A stretch of 64,000 nt of DNA from Pterobdella sp. o SKG-2022 (GCA_964035795.1 OZ038322.1:9189868-9253867); one strand, 5' to 3'. Shown: positions 52,001-62,392, counted from the first letter of the stretch. Program-made: numbers and translations. The notes: generated by a model from the sequence alone, not told the origin.

Positions 52001-55000
52001 TTTTCTTAACTATATGAAATTTTATAAGTAAATTAAAAATTTCCCTATAGTTTAAAAAATAGATAATTGAATTTTTGATTTTTTCAATCTCTTTATCGTT
52101 ATTTTATAGGCGGCTCATATGTTCAATGTGAAGCTGGTGAAGACTCCTTTTAATAAAGCAACTTATAAGGCAGATGTCACAGCCATCAAAAGAGCCATCA
52201 ATAAAAATACATGCTTGGTAAAGTAGCACTCAATTTTTTTTCTAATTCACAAAGCCTTTTATTGTTTTCAAAAAATAAATTGAAGCGAATGAATACTTCC
52301 ATACGTACATATGCTTGCAGTTGGTAGCATCAGCCCCTCACTTCCCTCACGGCATCATTGACCCCATCTCTGACATCTCCAAGGTACTTCAGTTTTTCAA
52401 AATTTGCCCTTCATTTTATACAATCCACACAGTTTTGAGTAAAAATTTCAACACGCACTTCTCCAAAGTTGGCGCTGAAGCACGGCTTACCGCTGCACGT
52501 GGACTGTTGCTTGGGGGGGTTTGTGCTGCCTTTCATGCAGGCTGCAGGCTTCCCTTTGGACCCCTTCGACTTCTCACTACAAGGTGTCACCAGTATTTCT
52601 GCAGACACTCACAAGGTTCTTTCAAAAGATTTTTTATAAGCTCTAAATTTATGGTTTTTTTCCGCTTTTAATATTAAACTTGTTTTTTAGTGATATTTTG
52701 AAAATTGTTTCAAGTTTTTGCTTAGAATTCTGCGTTAAATTGCACTGATGTTTGATATATATGCACTCAACTTATTCTCTCATTAAAATGCATTCAACTC
52801 CACAGTACGGACTGGCGCCGAAAGGATCTTCAGTTCTCATGTACAGGAATAAAGACTACAGAAGGTGCTTTCTTCCATGTTTTGAGGCGCATTTATTACT
52901 CACATATTTTTTTGTGCAGACATCAATATTTCATAGTGCTTGACTGGCCTGGGGGCATTTATGCATCTCCCACTTTATTGGGTTAGGACGTTTCTTTCAA
53001 AACCTTTTTTTTGTTATGATATACGGAGATTTTTCCGTCGTAGGATTCAATTAACTATCATTTCATCTTCGAAATCGGCTATGCTAAATGATGACGCGTA
53101 ATGTTGAATGCAGGGTCGAGGGCCGGATCCTCCATAGCAGCCACCTGGGCTAGCTTGATGTATACAGGTGAGTCTTTGGTATTCATTGCTTTGCTTGGTG
53201 AATCAACCTTTTATTTTGGATAATGACAGATAATTTTAGATGATAGAACCGCTCAAATATAATTTATAAGCTTTCTTGTTTGAACAAGAATATTTGAAGT
53301 TTCGAAAAGATTAAATTTGGCCTTGTAATTAAGGAGGGACTGATCGGTTTCACATGTAACATTTAACGCAAATGCTTTTTGAAAGTTTCTTGATATTTAA
53401 ATAATTAAAATTGATATAAGCTCTTGTATGATGATTTTTGTACATATAATTTTTATGCAGTTTTTTCATACAACCACTTTTCAATGTTACTTTTTTGTTA
53501 AAATGAAAACAATCCTTCTTACGGTGAGCTTGAGTTCCAAATATAATTTCATAAGGCATGATGACAGGAATAAAGGACGTTATAAATCATTATTTAGTCA
53601 TTAAGGTCACTTTAAAATAATCACTATTAAATAGATTTTTCGGTAAACGTAAGTTTCAAAGCTCATTTGGTCAAATTCATAATGTTTTTGATATAATAAT
53701 TTTGAAATATGAAATGTGATGATTATGTTTAATTAACATCCGGCCGGTATTCTATGAAAATTGTTTCACTTTTACGGTTTGTTCAAATGTTACCATATAA
53801 TTTTTTCAATATTCTGGGCCGACTCTTTCTATCCCTTGTACTAGGGCATGTACGGCAGTACAATCTGATAGGGTTAAAAAAAAAAAAATAAAATATAGTA
53901 AATCGTGAAACCTCACAATCTGTCAGTATCGATTGGAATAGAATTTTAACCACAATAAAACTGAACAGTTTTTTGATTTTTGTCGAAAAGTGTAATAAAA
54001 TTTGAAATCAAAAGTTTGAGAGTTATTAGGTGACGTTTTTCTATGCAGCGCCATCTAGTGTTTATAAGTTTAGTTGTATTAGAATTATAATATGGTTTCT
54101 TTTTACTTTGTTATTGGTAATATTTCCATTTGAAATCATACCATGACTCCATTACAGGTCTGCAAGGATACGTGGATACAACCAGGAACATCGTGGCAAC
54201 GACCAGATTCCTGGAGGATGGGTGAACTGCTTCATCTAATTCAATAAAATAAAATGATATCTTGATGTGAATTTCCATGAGCTCTAGTTCTATATAATGT
54301 ACAACAAATTTTCTCAAGCTAACTTTTTGTTACAACTAAATTTATTATATTGTTATCCCAGTTATATTTTTGCACCAACTAAGTATATGTCATTACAATC
54401 GACAATCACAGAGTGAATAAGATAAAGGGGATCTACGCTTTGAAAGCTGAGACGATGGTGTTAGTGATAGGTTCCAATGACTTCAACATATACCGTTTGT
54501 CAGACGCTCTTGGTAAGAAAAAATGGTGCCCGTGCCCTTTGCAATATCCCTCATGGTTAGTCTCATTTAATGCTTTAGTACTTTATAATGTTTGTTTCGC
54601 TAACGAAAAGCTTCTCATCATCGTTATACGTTCGTTTCCATACTAGCATAGGTTTGAAATTTCTAAATGTTATTATTATATAATGATGCTCTTAATAATT
54701 TTTTTGCAGCATCCATATGGCAATCACCCTGATCCACACGAAGCCAGGAGTGGCAGAGAGGTTCCTGAGGGATTTGGCTGATTGTGTGGCGGAGATCCTC
54801 AAGGATAAGAATGCTAAAGAAGGAAGTACCGTGAGTGGGAGATTCGTGAGGGTGTTGTTATTACTACCAGAAAAATTGTTTATGGGGAAGGAACTTTAAA
54901 TGATGCTTCAAAAACTTTAATGAATTTTTAAAAAGCCAACCCTTGATAAAAAAAACAGGCTATAAAAAAGATTTGATTGATTCACGAAATGGCGTGTTGG

Positions 55001-55398
55001 GTGCTTTATTTGGAGATTAAGTTTTTAAAGGTGTTATTGATGACACGTTTGAGGGTATCTTTAGTTTGTTTTGCATTTAATTTTTTAATGTTTATTTCTA
55101 ATTAATTTTTTTCAATTTTTCGAAAGAAATATTGCAAGTTTTCATAGATTTCAGTTATCGTCTTAGATTTGCTTGAAACAAAAATTTTGTCTATATTCAC
55201 TTATCTTTTAAAAATTCTTTAACAAGACAATCAGCATATATCAAGCACATCCATTTGAAACCACTGATACAAACGACATAAACATGATTACAGGCTGCCA
55301 TTTATGGCATGTCGCAGAGCATTCCAGACGTCTCATTGGTTGACGAGGTCACGAGAGGTTACTTCGATGCATATTATTCCTGCAACACTAACCATTAA
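49013..55398 (+). CDS. SGPL1: sphingosine-1-phosphate lyase
   Basis: Eighteen exons: 49013-49027, 49207-49375, 49470-49645, 49793-49832, 50333-50412, 50726-50854, 51269-51357, 51649-51685, 52110-52217, 52321-52383, 52469-52615, 52806-52864, 52920-52981, 53114-53167, 54158-54221, 54412-54555, 54710-54830, 55294-55398. All phases fit; product 553 aa (human about 568). The enzyme cleaves sphingosine-1-phosphate to hexadecenal and phosphoethanolamine, the exit step of sphingolipid breakdown, in the ER membrane with the active site in the cytosol. Residues ~37-57 are the N-terminal membrane anchor ([11 protein letters not shown]). Group II PLP-decarboxylase features follow: [38 protein letters not shown], and the PLP lysine at Lys351 in SISADTHK (human Lys353), then YGLAPKGSS and [10 protein letters not shown]. 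Intron 2 uses a GTTGGT donor, required by phase. All catalytic motifs are intact. Confidence 0.95.
53815..53893 (+). mobile_element. possible 3' tail of a non-LTR element in an SPL intron
   Basis: A GC-richer block (CGACTCTTTCTATCCCTTGT to CAATCTGATAGGGTT) ends in a run of about 13 A, then TAAAATA. A unique block plus poly-A is typical of a truncated retroposed tail. Family not identified. Confidence 0.4.
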
Positions 55399-55680
55399 AC
55401 TTTTAAAGTGCTTGAAATTTTCAAAACTTTGATATTTATTTTTGTTCGATGGTACTGTGTCGTGTAACATTATACCTTGAAAATCGATGTTTGTGCTGTG
55501 AGCTAGAAGAGAAAATTATATTGACACAGAAAGCATCAAGATTGTATTTGATTTGAAATTCATTTTGACGAATTTTAAAAAATTGTCACTGCATTAAGTA
55601 GTCGATATTTTACCATGTCAAATTTAATTTTTCAACCAATTCGAGCTTTTATTCTTCAGCGAAATTTTTTAATTTTGTGA

Positions 55681-55686
55681 AATAAA
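55681..55686 (+). promoter_or_regulatory. possible polyadenylation signal of the S1P lyase gene
   Basis: AATAAA about 280 bases after the stop codon, within the 644-bp gap to the convergent SRD5A3 gene. Confidence 0.45.
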
Positions 55687-55738
55687 ATGCGCAAACACTC
55701 CTATTTGGAAAAACTAAAAATTTATGTTTGACTTAGCG

Positions 55739-55744
55739 TTTATT
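55739..55744 (-). promoter_or_regulatory. possible polyadenylation signal of the SRD5A3 gene
   Basis: TTTATT on the plus strand reads AATAAA on the minus strand about 300 bases after the SRD5A3 stop. It lies past the S1P lyase signal, so the two 3' UTRs may overlap. Confidence 0.35.
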
Positions 55745-56042
55745 AAGACTGAAATTATTAAAGATTATATCTGAATAACCGCCGAGCTGAGCATATATTG
55801 CACCTTGACAAAATACTCGCAAATTTCATTTGCGCGATACTGGTCACAACATAAAACTTGTGTTTTAGTTCGTAATTATGGAACTTATTATCATCTTTAT
55901 AAAATATATATACAATATGAATTAAATCAAATAACAAAAGTCATCCAATGAAATAATCACTTCAAACCGACTTTAAAAATAACAAGATTAATTGTATAAT
56001 TAGCAATTTTTTCATGTCTGTGAGAGTTGGTGTAGGAAATAA

Positions 56043-57301
56043 TTAAATAAGAAAAGGGAAAATCGCTTTGCGTTGAGAAGGATAGTCTTCAAAAGTTTTT
56101 TGATACCATTGATGAACCATTTTGGCTGCTACAGTTTGGTTTGAAATAACAAAGAAAAACAGTGCTATTATGTTGAAAGATTGGAAACCATCAACAATTA
56201 ATAGAGAAAAATAAATGACAACTTCACATAAGTAATGTGGACATGATACATACTCAAACAACCAATGACCAGATGGAATTGAGTGCTTCAGTGTTTTTAC
56301 TTTACCTGTTATGATTGAGTTTATATTTTTCTCTGAATATTAAAAAAAATGATTGTATATATAAATGAAAATTTAAAATTATATTTCAAAAAAACCTTTT
56401 GAGTCCATCCTTAGGCTAGCTAAAGCTTTATGGATATTATGATGTATAAAACTGCTGATAAGAAAAATGGCTAAACCAACCACATGCTTGAGTTCAATAT
56501 TATTTGACAAATTTCCTTTAGATTTATAAAAAAACCAATATAAATAATGATTGAATTTATATTAAAAATAAACCAACCATTGAATTTTTGGGGTAAAACA
56601 GTATCTGACAAAACAAGGATGGGAAATGTGGTATAGAAATAAATGGCCAAAGAAAAATGCAGCAAATTCATTGTTGCTTCAGAATATATATGAACATACC
56701 TGCATTCCAAATATCTAAAAATTTTTTGCAAAATATTCATTAACAACTTTGAAATAAAGTTCTTTACTTGAAAATATTATTTTATGATGATACCTTCTAA
56801 TATTTTGAAACCACATCATACATAAAAGTAAATTTGGAGTTAATGGATCTGTAAAAAATGTGTTATTCAGAATGAAGGAATTTTTAGAGAAAGTAAATTA
56901 AAAATCATTGAACAAAACTCACTTAACTGTGATGGAATTTTCTTTGAGTTGGTCCATTGAATAAGATTATTAAATGGATAAAGTAAAGAAACTTTGTAAT
57001 AGTAACAATACATAATGTGGAGTGCCATAAAGCCATTTGCCACAGCCCCCAGAAAATAAAAATGTATGAAATACCTGATGAATTTTTTAATTATTGAATA
57101 TTTCATATCTAGATACAATGCAATTTACCTTTTAGGAATCTCAATTAGTTTGGCTTTTGTGAAAGTTTTATTCTTAACTTTTCCATAAAAAAAAAAATCC
57201 TTAAAAATTTGAGGAACTATTGGAAGAAACTTGATGATTGCATAACTTCCAAGTATAACTACTCCAAACATAATTAACATAATACCAAAAAAATATGCCA
57301 T
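56043..57301 (-). CDS. SRD5A3: polyprenol reductase (steroid 5-alpha-reductase 3 type)
   Basis: Six exons: 57301-57129, 57074-56923, 56848-56794, 56714-56578, 56515-56396, 56332-56043. Phases agree and the product is 308 aa (human 318). Family members sit in the ER membrane and were described as reducing polyprenol to dolichol, needed for N-glycosylation. Motifs: N-terminal helix (IMLIMFGVVILGSYA), FYGKVKNKTFTKAKLIEIPK, RYFIHFYFLGAVANGF (human KRYFSHFY), NIRRYLECRYVHIYSEA (human LRRLFECLYVSVFS), SSFIHHNIHKALASLR, and the C-terminal block FEYVSCPHYLCE (238-249) to FEDYPSQRKAIFPFLI. The 62-bp intron between exons 4 and 5 has a GTTGGT donor; without it the frame is lost. The gene converges on the S1P lyase gene, stop codons 644 bp apart. 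Confidence 0.93.
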
Positions 57302-57438
57302 TATTGTGTTAGTGTGAATTAAATACTAAAAATTCCATAAAAACTTTTAAATACATTCGGTGAATTTTTAAGTGCTTTATAGTTTGTTTAAAAAATAAAT
57401 TTGAAGCAAGTAAATGGGAATTAAAAAAATTTATAAAC

Positions 57439-57766
57439 GTTTATTATCCCGTGGTTTGCGATGCGCAGTTGAATCGAAACACACAAGCCACAACCTCACA
57501 AAAACATATTTGATTAGTTGAAAAAAATTTACAAAATAAATAGAAAAATTCATTTATTCAAATAATATTATTTATTGAATAATATTTATATAAAAAATCT
57601 TGTTTCGTGATGTAAATGAGTTAAGATTAAACGCTCAAAACGACGATTTATTGTGAGATAGCTCATCCAGGAGTGATGCTTGCGGTAATATAGCTTACGA
57701 ATTAAAGCTTGCAGCGAGCAAAAAGGCTTGCAATATTTTCTTTGTTCGGCCAATACGATCTTTTTT
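57439..57766. repeat. left ~330-bp inverted repeat of a retroelement cluster
   Basis: This block is the reverse complement of 60877-61207 with mostly single-base differences and a few small indels, by eye. Landmarks: outer end GTTTATTATC; then GATGCGCAGT, CACACAAGCCACAACCTCAC, AAACATATTTGATT, AACGACGATTTATTGT, AGCTCATCCAGGAGTG, and at the inner end TATTTTCTTTGTTCGGCCAA. No clear target-site duplication flanks the outer ends. Either the two are terminal inverted repeats of one composite element or two oppositely inserted copies of one element. Confidence 0.85.
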
Positions 57767-57904
57767 GTTATATATATCAAATAATATAATTTAAAAAACA
57801 TAATAATTTTTTTTTATTCATAATTTTTATTGTTTTGTATTCAATTGAAAACACTTTTGGGAGTTTATTTTATTCCACGAAGCTTTTCGTAAGATGAACT
57901 TACA

Positions 57905-59290
57905 TTATGAACTGGAGGTACAAATATTTTTAATTTCTATTATTATGTTTTTAGCGTTAAGTTCAGTTTTCATTATGGATCTTATTCGTCTTAGGAATTC
58001 TTTTCTTATTTTTTCTTTCATTTTATCCATTCCTAAATATTTATACGCTTCACCTGGTTCTAGGTCTTTTATCGTAGTATTTATATCAAGCTGGACGTTT
58101 TGCCAGTTGGTTAGCTTTCCCTTGATGAAGGTTGTTTTGGAACATTTTTCAAGTCCAAAATCCATGTTGATATCATCACTGAATTTCTTAACAGTGTTGA
58201 GGATGCCAGTTTGTTCATTGTCATTTTTTACAAATGTTTTCAGATCATCCATATATAGCAGATGGTTGACCTTGTTTTCTGCTTTTGTTTTATAACCATA
58301 ACCAGCTTCGTTGAGGAGTGTTGACAGTGGAGCTAGAGTAAGGCAAAACAGAAGTGGGGATAGTGAGTCGCTTTGAAAGATTCCTCTTTTAAGGTTGAAC
58401 TTTCTAAATTTGAGTTTGCCTTCTTGGCGATACAAAATCACAGAGGTTTTCCATTTTTCCATACTTTCTTTCAGGAAATTGATAGCTATTGGAAAGATTT
58501 TGTACATTTTGAGACATTTGATTATCCAATCATGTGGTATAGAATCGAATGCTTTTTTGTAATCTATCCATGCTGTACTCAAATTTTTTCTTTTTTTTTT
58601 TGCTTCTTCAAGGATGGCTTTATTGATAAGAAGCTGGTCTTTACATCCATAGCTTCCTTTTTTGCACCCTTTTTGTTCCATAGGCAGCATGTTTTTTGAG
58701 GTAAGATGGTGTATTCTATTTTTTATAATCGATATTATTATTTTATAAAACGTGGAGAGACAAGTAATTGGTCGATAATTTTTTGGCTTGTTAGTTTCTT
58801 CGGATTTAGGTATTAAAATGGTTTTTATCGTTGTAAGCCATGTGGGACAGAGTTCTGGATTCAGTAAGCATTCTTTGATTGCTTCGGTCATTGACTCATG
58901 TAACGATGTGAGACTTTTGATCAAGAAGTTAGCCACTTTGTCAATGCCAGGTTCTTTCCAGTTTGTTGTTTTTTGGATGTTATATTTTACTTCTTCGATA
59001 GTTATATATTCTCATACTTGTTGTTGTTTTTCTCTATTATTTCCTTTCACTTTTTAAATCCATTCTGTTTTTTTGTTATAATATTTAGGTTCTTCCCATA
59101 TATTACACCAAAAGTTTTCTAACTCCAGTAGGTTCGGGGTTTTTTCTACTTTTATTAATTTTTTACTCAGTTTTCTGTAAAACTTCTTTGCATTTTTTTT
59201 GAATATCTTATTGTACATAAAAAAGTTTTTCTATTTGTTGAAGCTTCTAAGTCTTTGTGCTTTTACTTGTATTTTTTGTTTTAAATTTTC
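57905..59290 (-). mobile_element. R4/Dong-like non-LTR retrotransposon reverse transcriptase, inactivated
   Basis: A 343-codon open frame (58936-57905) holds a reverse transcriptase: IPKSEETNKPKNYRPITCLS, AWIDYKKAFDSIPHDWI, RGIFQSDSLSPLLFCL (usual QGD here QSD), then the catalytic LLYMDDLKTF. It continues LEPGEAYKYLGM and MKEKIRKEFLRRIRSIMKTE, typical of the restriction-endonuclease-bearing R4/Dong group. Upstream on the same strand and frame the protein continues to about 59290 (KIQVKAQRLRSFN, KKFYRKLSKKL, FWCNIWEEPKYYNKKTEWI) but meets a stop near 59220 and TAA and TGA near 59055 and 59015, so it is not translatable throughout. The endonuclease region after YLG is missing, cut off near the left inverted repeat. 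Confidence 0.83.
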
Positions 59291-59326
59291 TTTAATTATT
59301 ATTATTATTACTATTATTATTATTTT
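59287..59326 (+). repeat. (ATT)n microsatellite at the head of the CR1/L2 copy
   Basis: About 36 bases of ATT units with one ACT interruption, exactly between the minus-strand R4/Dong-like element and the plus-strand CR1/L2 copy. It may be the remnant of another element's tail. Confidence 0.85.
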
Positions 59327-59329
59327 GGT

Positions 59330-60476
59330 TTCGCTATACCTTTCTGCTGCTTTTGACACACTTGATCACAATATCTTGATTGATATTTTGAATAGACACT
59401 TCAATATTTCTGATCTCGCTCTTTCTTGGTTTCACTCTTACCTCTCTCAACGTTCTCAGTTCGTTAAAATGGACAATTTCTCTTCTCTTACATCACTCAA
59501 TTCAGGCGTGCCACAGGGCTCCGTTCTGGGACCAATCCTCTTCTCTCTTTATACATCACCCATGTGTGGCATTTTTCACCAGTTCGCTGATGACATCACT
59601 TTTTTCACCGGAGTCTCTCACCCAGATCCTAGCCTCACTCTTCTTAAATTATCCAGTTGTCTTTCCGCTCTAAACTTCTGGTTTTCCCAAAGCCAACTGA
59701 AACTAAACCCTACTAAGAGCGAGGTAATGTTTTTCGGCAGCTCTCATCTTTTAACAAAATACAATCTGTGGTAACTCTCGACGGCACCACACTTCCTATA
59801 TCTTCCAAGCTCAAAATCTTAGATGTCACCTTAGATTTAAATTTGAACTTAGCTCACTTTAATTCTCACATAATCCAATCTTCCAATTTCCATATCTATG
59901 CCATAAAACAAGTACGCAAATTCTTACCTCTTTCCACTGCTAATGCTCTCTTTATCTCACTAGTTCTTTCCAGATTGGATTACTGTAATTCTCTCCTTTG
60001 CGGGCAGCCAAACTATCTTTTATGCAAACTTCAAAACCACGTGGCCAAGACGGTTCTTCAAGCTGATTATTTCAGCTCTTTCAGCGACTGTCTTGATCGT
60101 TTGCACTGGTTACCTGTCTCCCAAAGATGCAAGTTTAAATTACTTTGGCTCATTGCATTCACTCTCAAGCTTGAACAACCTGCTTATCTTTTTGATCTTT
60201 TTTCAATCAGACACACACGTCAACCACTCAGATCCTTGCACTCTAGTCTCCAGCTTCATCAACCTGTTCCTTCAGGTTTGTTTACTAGTCGCTCTTTTTC
60301 TCACCAGGCTCCACGTCTGTGGAATTTACTTTCTTCTAACTTGCGATCATCGCCTTCTCTCATGAACTTTCGCAAACTTTTGAAAACTAACTTATATCAT
60401 AAACATCCCCAGTCATAATCTCTTACAAACCTTGAGCGCCTCTGAAGCAATCTTGATTTGATAACTGTGCGCTATA
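59330..60476 (+). mobile_element. 5'-truncated CR1/L2-like non-LTR retrotransposon
   Basis: The copy begins within the RT domain (LYLSAAFDTLDHNILIDIL), then SGVPQGSVLGPILFSLYTSP and the catalytic box QFADDITFF, then LSQSQLKLNPTKSEVMFFG-type sequence. A one-base-type frameshift near 59762 moves to a second frame (VTLDGTTLPISSKLKILDVT, SRLDYCNSLLCG, LWNLLSSNLRSSPSLMNF) up to TAA at 60416. Then follow a 58-base 3' UTR with stem-forming GAGCGCC...GTGCGCT and an A-rich tail. Endonuclease and 5' RT parts are absent, as usual for truncated insertions. Apart from the frameshift the frame is open, so it is fairly young. Confidence 0.9.
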
Positions 60477-60543
60477 AAAAAAAAAAAAAAAAAAAAAAAA
60501 ATAATAATAATAATAAGGATAATAATAATAATACTTTTATAAT

Positions 60544-60577
<34 letters not shown>

Positions 60578-60586
60578 ACAATCAAG
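60474..60586 (+). repeat. A-run and (AAT)n/(ATT)n self-complementary microsatellite
   Basis: About 24 A, then AAT units with small interruptions, then ATT units. The AAT and ATT runs (about 60545-60580) are perfect reverse complements and can form a long hairpin. The first part is the tail of the CR1/L2 copy. Confidence 0.9.
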
Positions 60587-60599
60587 CAACTACAAAATA

Positions 60600-60875
60600 T
60601 ATATTTTAATGCTTGATATGTCAAAAGCGATTGACACAGTTAACAAAAAATTGCTAATTGACCAGCTTGAAAAAATATTGGAGCCAGATAAGATGTTTTT
60701 ACTTAGCGTTCTTATAAATGAAACAACGCACCAAATCAAAGTTGACAAACGCCTCAGTGAAAAAATCCAAACCAACATAGGCATCATTCAAGGAGACTGC
60801 CTAAGCGCCAATTTGTTCATATTTTATCTAGCCTCATGCCTCAAGAGTCCACAAGCAAAAATAAATCCCAACACT
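60600..60875 (+). mobile_element. reverse transcriptase fragment of a third non-LTR family
   Basis: Reads MLDMSKAIDTVNKKLLIDQL (RT motif with F to I change in 'KAFDTV'), then VDKRLSEKIQTNIGIIQGDC and LSANLFIFYLASCLK, covering RT motifs up to the QGD block. It is cut on the left by the AAT/ATT repeat and on the right by the inverted repeat. The family differs from the two neighbouring RTs; its clade is not determined. Confidence 0.75.
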
Positions 60876-60876
60876 G

Positions 60877-61207
60877 AAAAAAAGAACGTATTGGCCGAAC
60901 AAAGAAAATATCGCAAGCTTTTTTGCTCGCCACAAGCTTCAATTCGTAAGCTATATTACTGCAAGCATAACACTCCTGGATGAGCTATGTTACAATAAAT
61001 CGTCGTTCTGAGCGTTTAATATTAACTCATTTTCATTATAAAACAAAATTTTCAATATAAATATTATTTAATAAATAATATTGTTCGAATAAATGAAATT
61101 GTTAATTTATTTTGTGAATTTTTGTCAACCAATCAAATATGTTTTTGTGAGGTTGTGGCTTGTGTGTTTGGATTCGACTGCGCATCACGAACCACAAGAT
61201 AATAAAC
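60877..61207. repeat. right ~330-bp inverted repeat of a retroelement cluster
   Basis: Reverse complement partner of 57439-57766. The inner end is at AACGTATTGGCCGAACAAAG and the outer end at CACAAGATAATAAAC. Both copies translate in one frame to a similar short peptide (LAEQRKY...IRKLYY), which reflects shared DNA rather than a demonstrated gene. Confidence 0.85.
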
Positions 61208-61587
61208 ACTGTTACTTTTGCTGTCTGTTGTTTCAAACAGTGATTTTCTTAAAGCCTCCCTTTCTTCATGCCGTAGAGTTTTAATATATTCATCGTTTCT
61301 TAAAAACCTTTTTTGAAACTTTGGGAATCTTTAACTGCTTATCAAAATAGTTTTTTGAAAATTTTCTTGATTAATCGAATTTTTCGGATTTGATACTGTT
61401 TTTGCTTTTGCACGCAATTTTTTCATATATATAAATTTTTTCCATTTCTTCAGAATATTGAATAATATCTTCACATATTTTGATTATTTCTAGTTTTTTT
61501 TTCATTAAGAGTTTATTTCTTTAGAACTTCTGCATTGGTGATATCCGTCAAAATTTTTATTGGCCTTTTATTTCGTGTAAGCACTAC
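61208..61587. other. AT-rich spacer between the inverted repeat and the next RT fragment
   Basis: Contains a short palindrome (CTGTTGTTTCAAACAG, about 61231-61246). Otherwise T-rich sequence, probably the decayed 5' part of the next retroelement. Confidence 0.5.
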
Positions 61588-62170
61588 ATGAATATGCACA
61601 CATACGGTATATTCATTCTACGTCAATTCGAAGAAAAATACCGAAGGGTTAAAGGAAATCTATATTGTATTTTTGTGAACCTTGCGAAAGCTTTTGACTC
61701 AGCTCCAAGAAGATTCATATGGTGGGCGCTAAAAAAATTTCTTGTATCAGAATGGATAGTTAAAGCAATCGAAATAATGTATAAAAACCACATCAGCTCT
61801 GTGGCGTTAGAGAAAAAAGTAAGCCTTCTCTTATCACATATGGTGTTCACCAAGGGTCAATTCTGAGTCCAATACTCTTCAATAAAGTAATGGAAGCCGT
61901 ACAACAAAGTATTGAAACAAAATTATTGAAGGAGCTTTTTCACGCAGATGACCTTGTAATACTGGCGGATACAATACGAGAAGCAGAGGTCAGGCTCAAC
62001 ATTTGGACAACGGCTTTGAGAAAATTTGCCTTAAAGGTGAACCTCGACAAAAAAAGCGATGACTTTCAACTTTGATGATCAAATCATATTGCTCTCAACC
62101 AACAAACAAGGTAAATGGTCATGTGCAGTATGTGGACGTAACACAGGTTCTAATTCGGTGAAATGTATTA
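61588..62170 (+). mobile_element. degenerate non-LTR reverse transcriptase with a Cys-rich finger
   Basis: Frame 1 reads FILRQFEEKYRRVKGNLYCI, FVNLAKAFDSAPRRFIWWAL and on (RT motif 'DLEKAFDRVPR' decayed to NLAKAFDSAPR). A frameshift near 61845 leads to ILSPILFNKVMEAVQQ and LFHADDLVIL, the catalytic box with Tyr replaced by His (HADD). A final shift near 62065 gives GKWSCAVCGRNTGSNSVKC and IMCK, a four-Cys finger that follows RT in this family. Right after it the sequence turns into a different element, so the 3' part is missing. Clearly dead. Clade not settled. Confidence 0.83.
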
Positions 62171-62344
62171 TGTGCAAACATTGTCCCGAGAGAGGCAGAC
62201 CTACACGTGGTCGAAATGTGTCTTCAAGGAGGACCAAGTCTGCCTCAACACCCCTCGTCTTCTCTCTTTCTCAACAAGAAGAGGACCTCAAATCAGGTCA
62301 TCTTTTTTATGGCCTGCCCCCACCAAGACCCAGACTGCTAAAAG

Positions 62345-62392
62345 AGGGCTCAGTCGCTTCTTGCAGGAGATGTGGAAAGCAACCCTGGACCC
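62345..62392 (+). other. 2A-like ribosome-skipping peptide coding sequence
   Basis: The frame reads AQSLLAGDVESNPGP, ending at 62392 with the next codon ATG (Met-Trp-Tyr-Cys). It has the full D-V/I-E-x-N-P-G-P signature with a hydrophobic Leu-rich lead-in. In such sequences the ribosome fails to form the Gly-Pro bond and releases the upstream product while continuing translation. A TAA lies about 2 codons before the visible lead-in (62339-62341), so in this copy the upstream protein is cut off from the motif. Confidence 0.78.

Noticed and set aside
52315..52671. 118-codon plus-strand ORF
   Set aside because: It spans exons 10 and 11 of S1P lyase and reads exon 11 in the wrong frame; the spliced frame holds the HVDCCLGGF and SADTHK motifs.
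57586..57801. Possible gene, as the LAEQRKY...IRKLYY peptide recurs at 60893-60965
   Set aside because: The similarity is explained by the DNA inverted repeat; the frames are not otherwise maintained between the copies.
60960..61040. Hammerhead ribozyme in the inverted repeat, as in Penelope-like elements (CCTGGATGAGC resembles the CUGAUGA core)
   Set aside because: The core has an extra base and I found no GAAA partner or cleavage-site arrangement.
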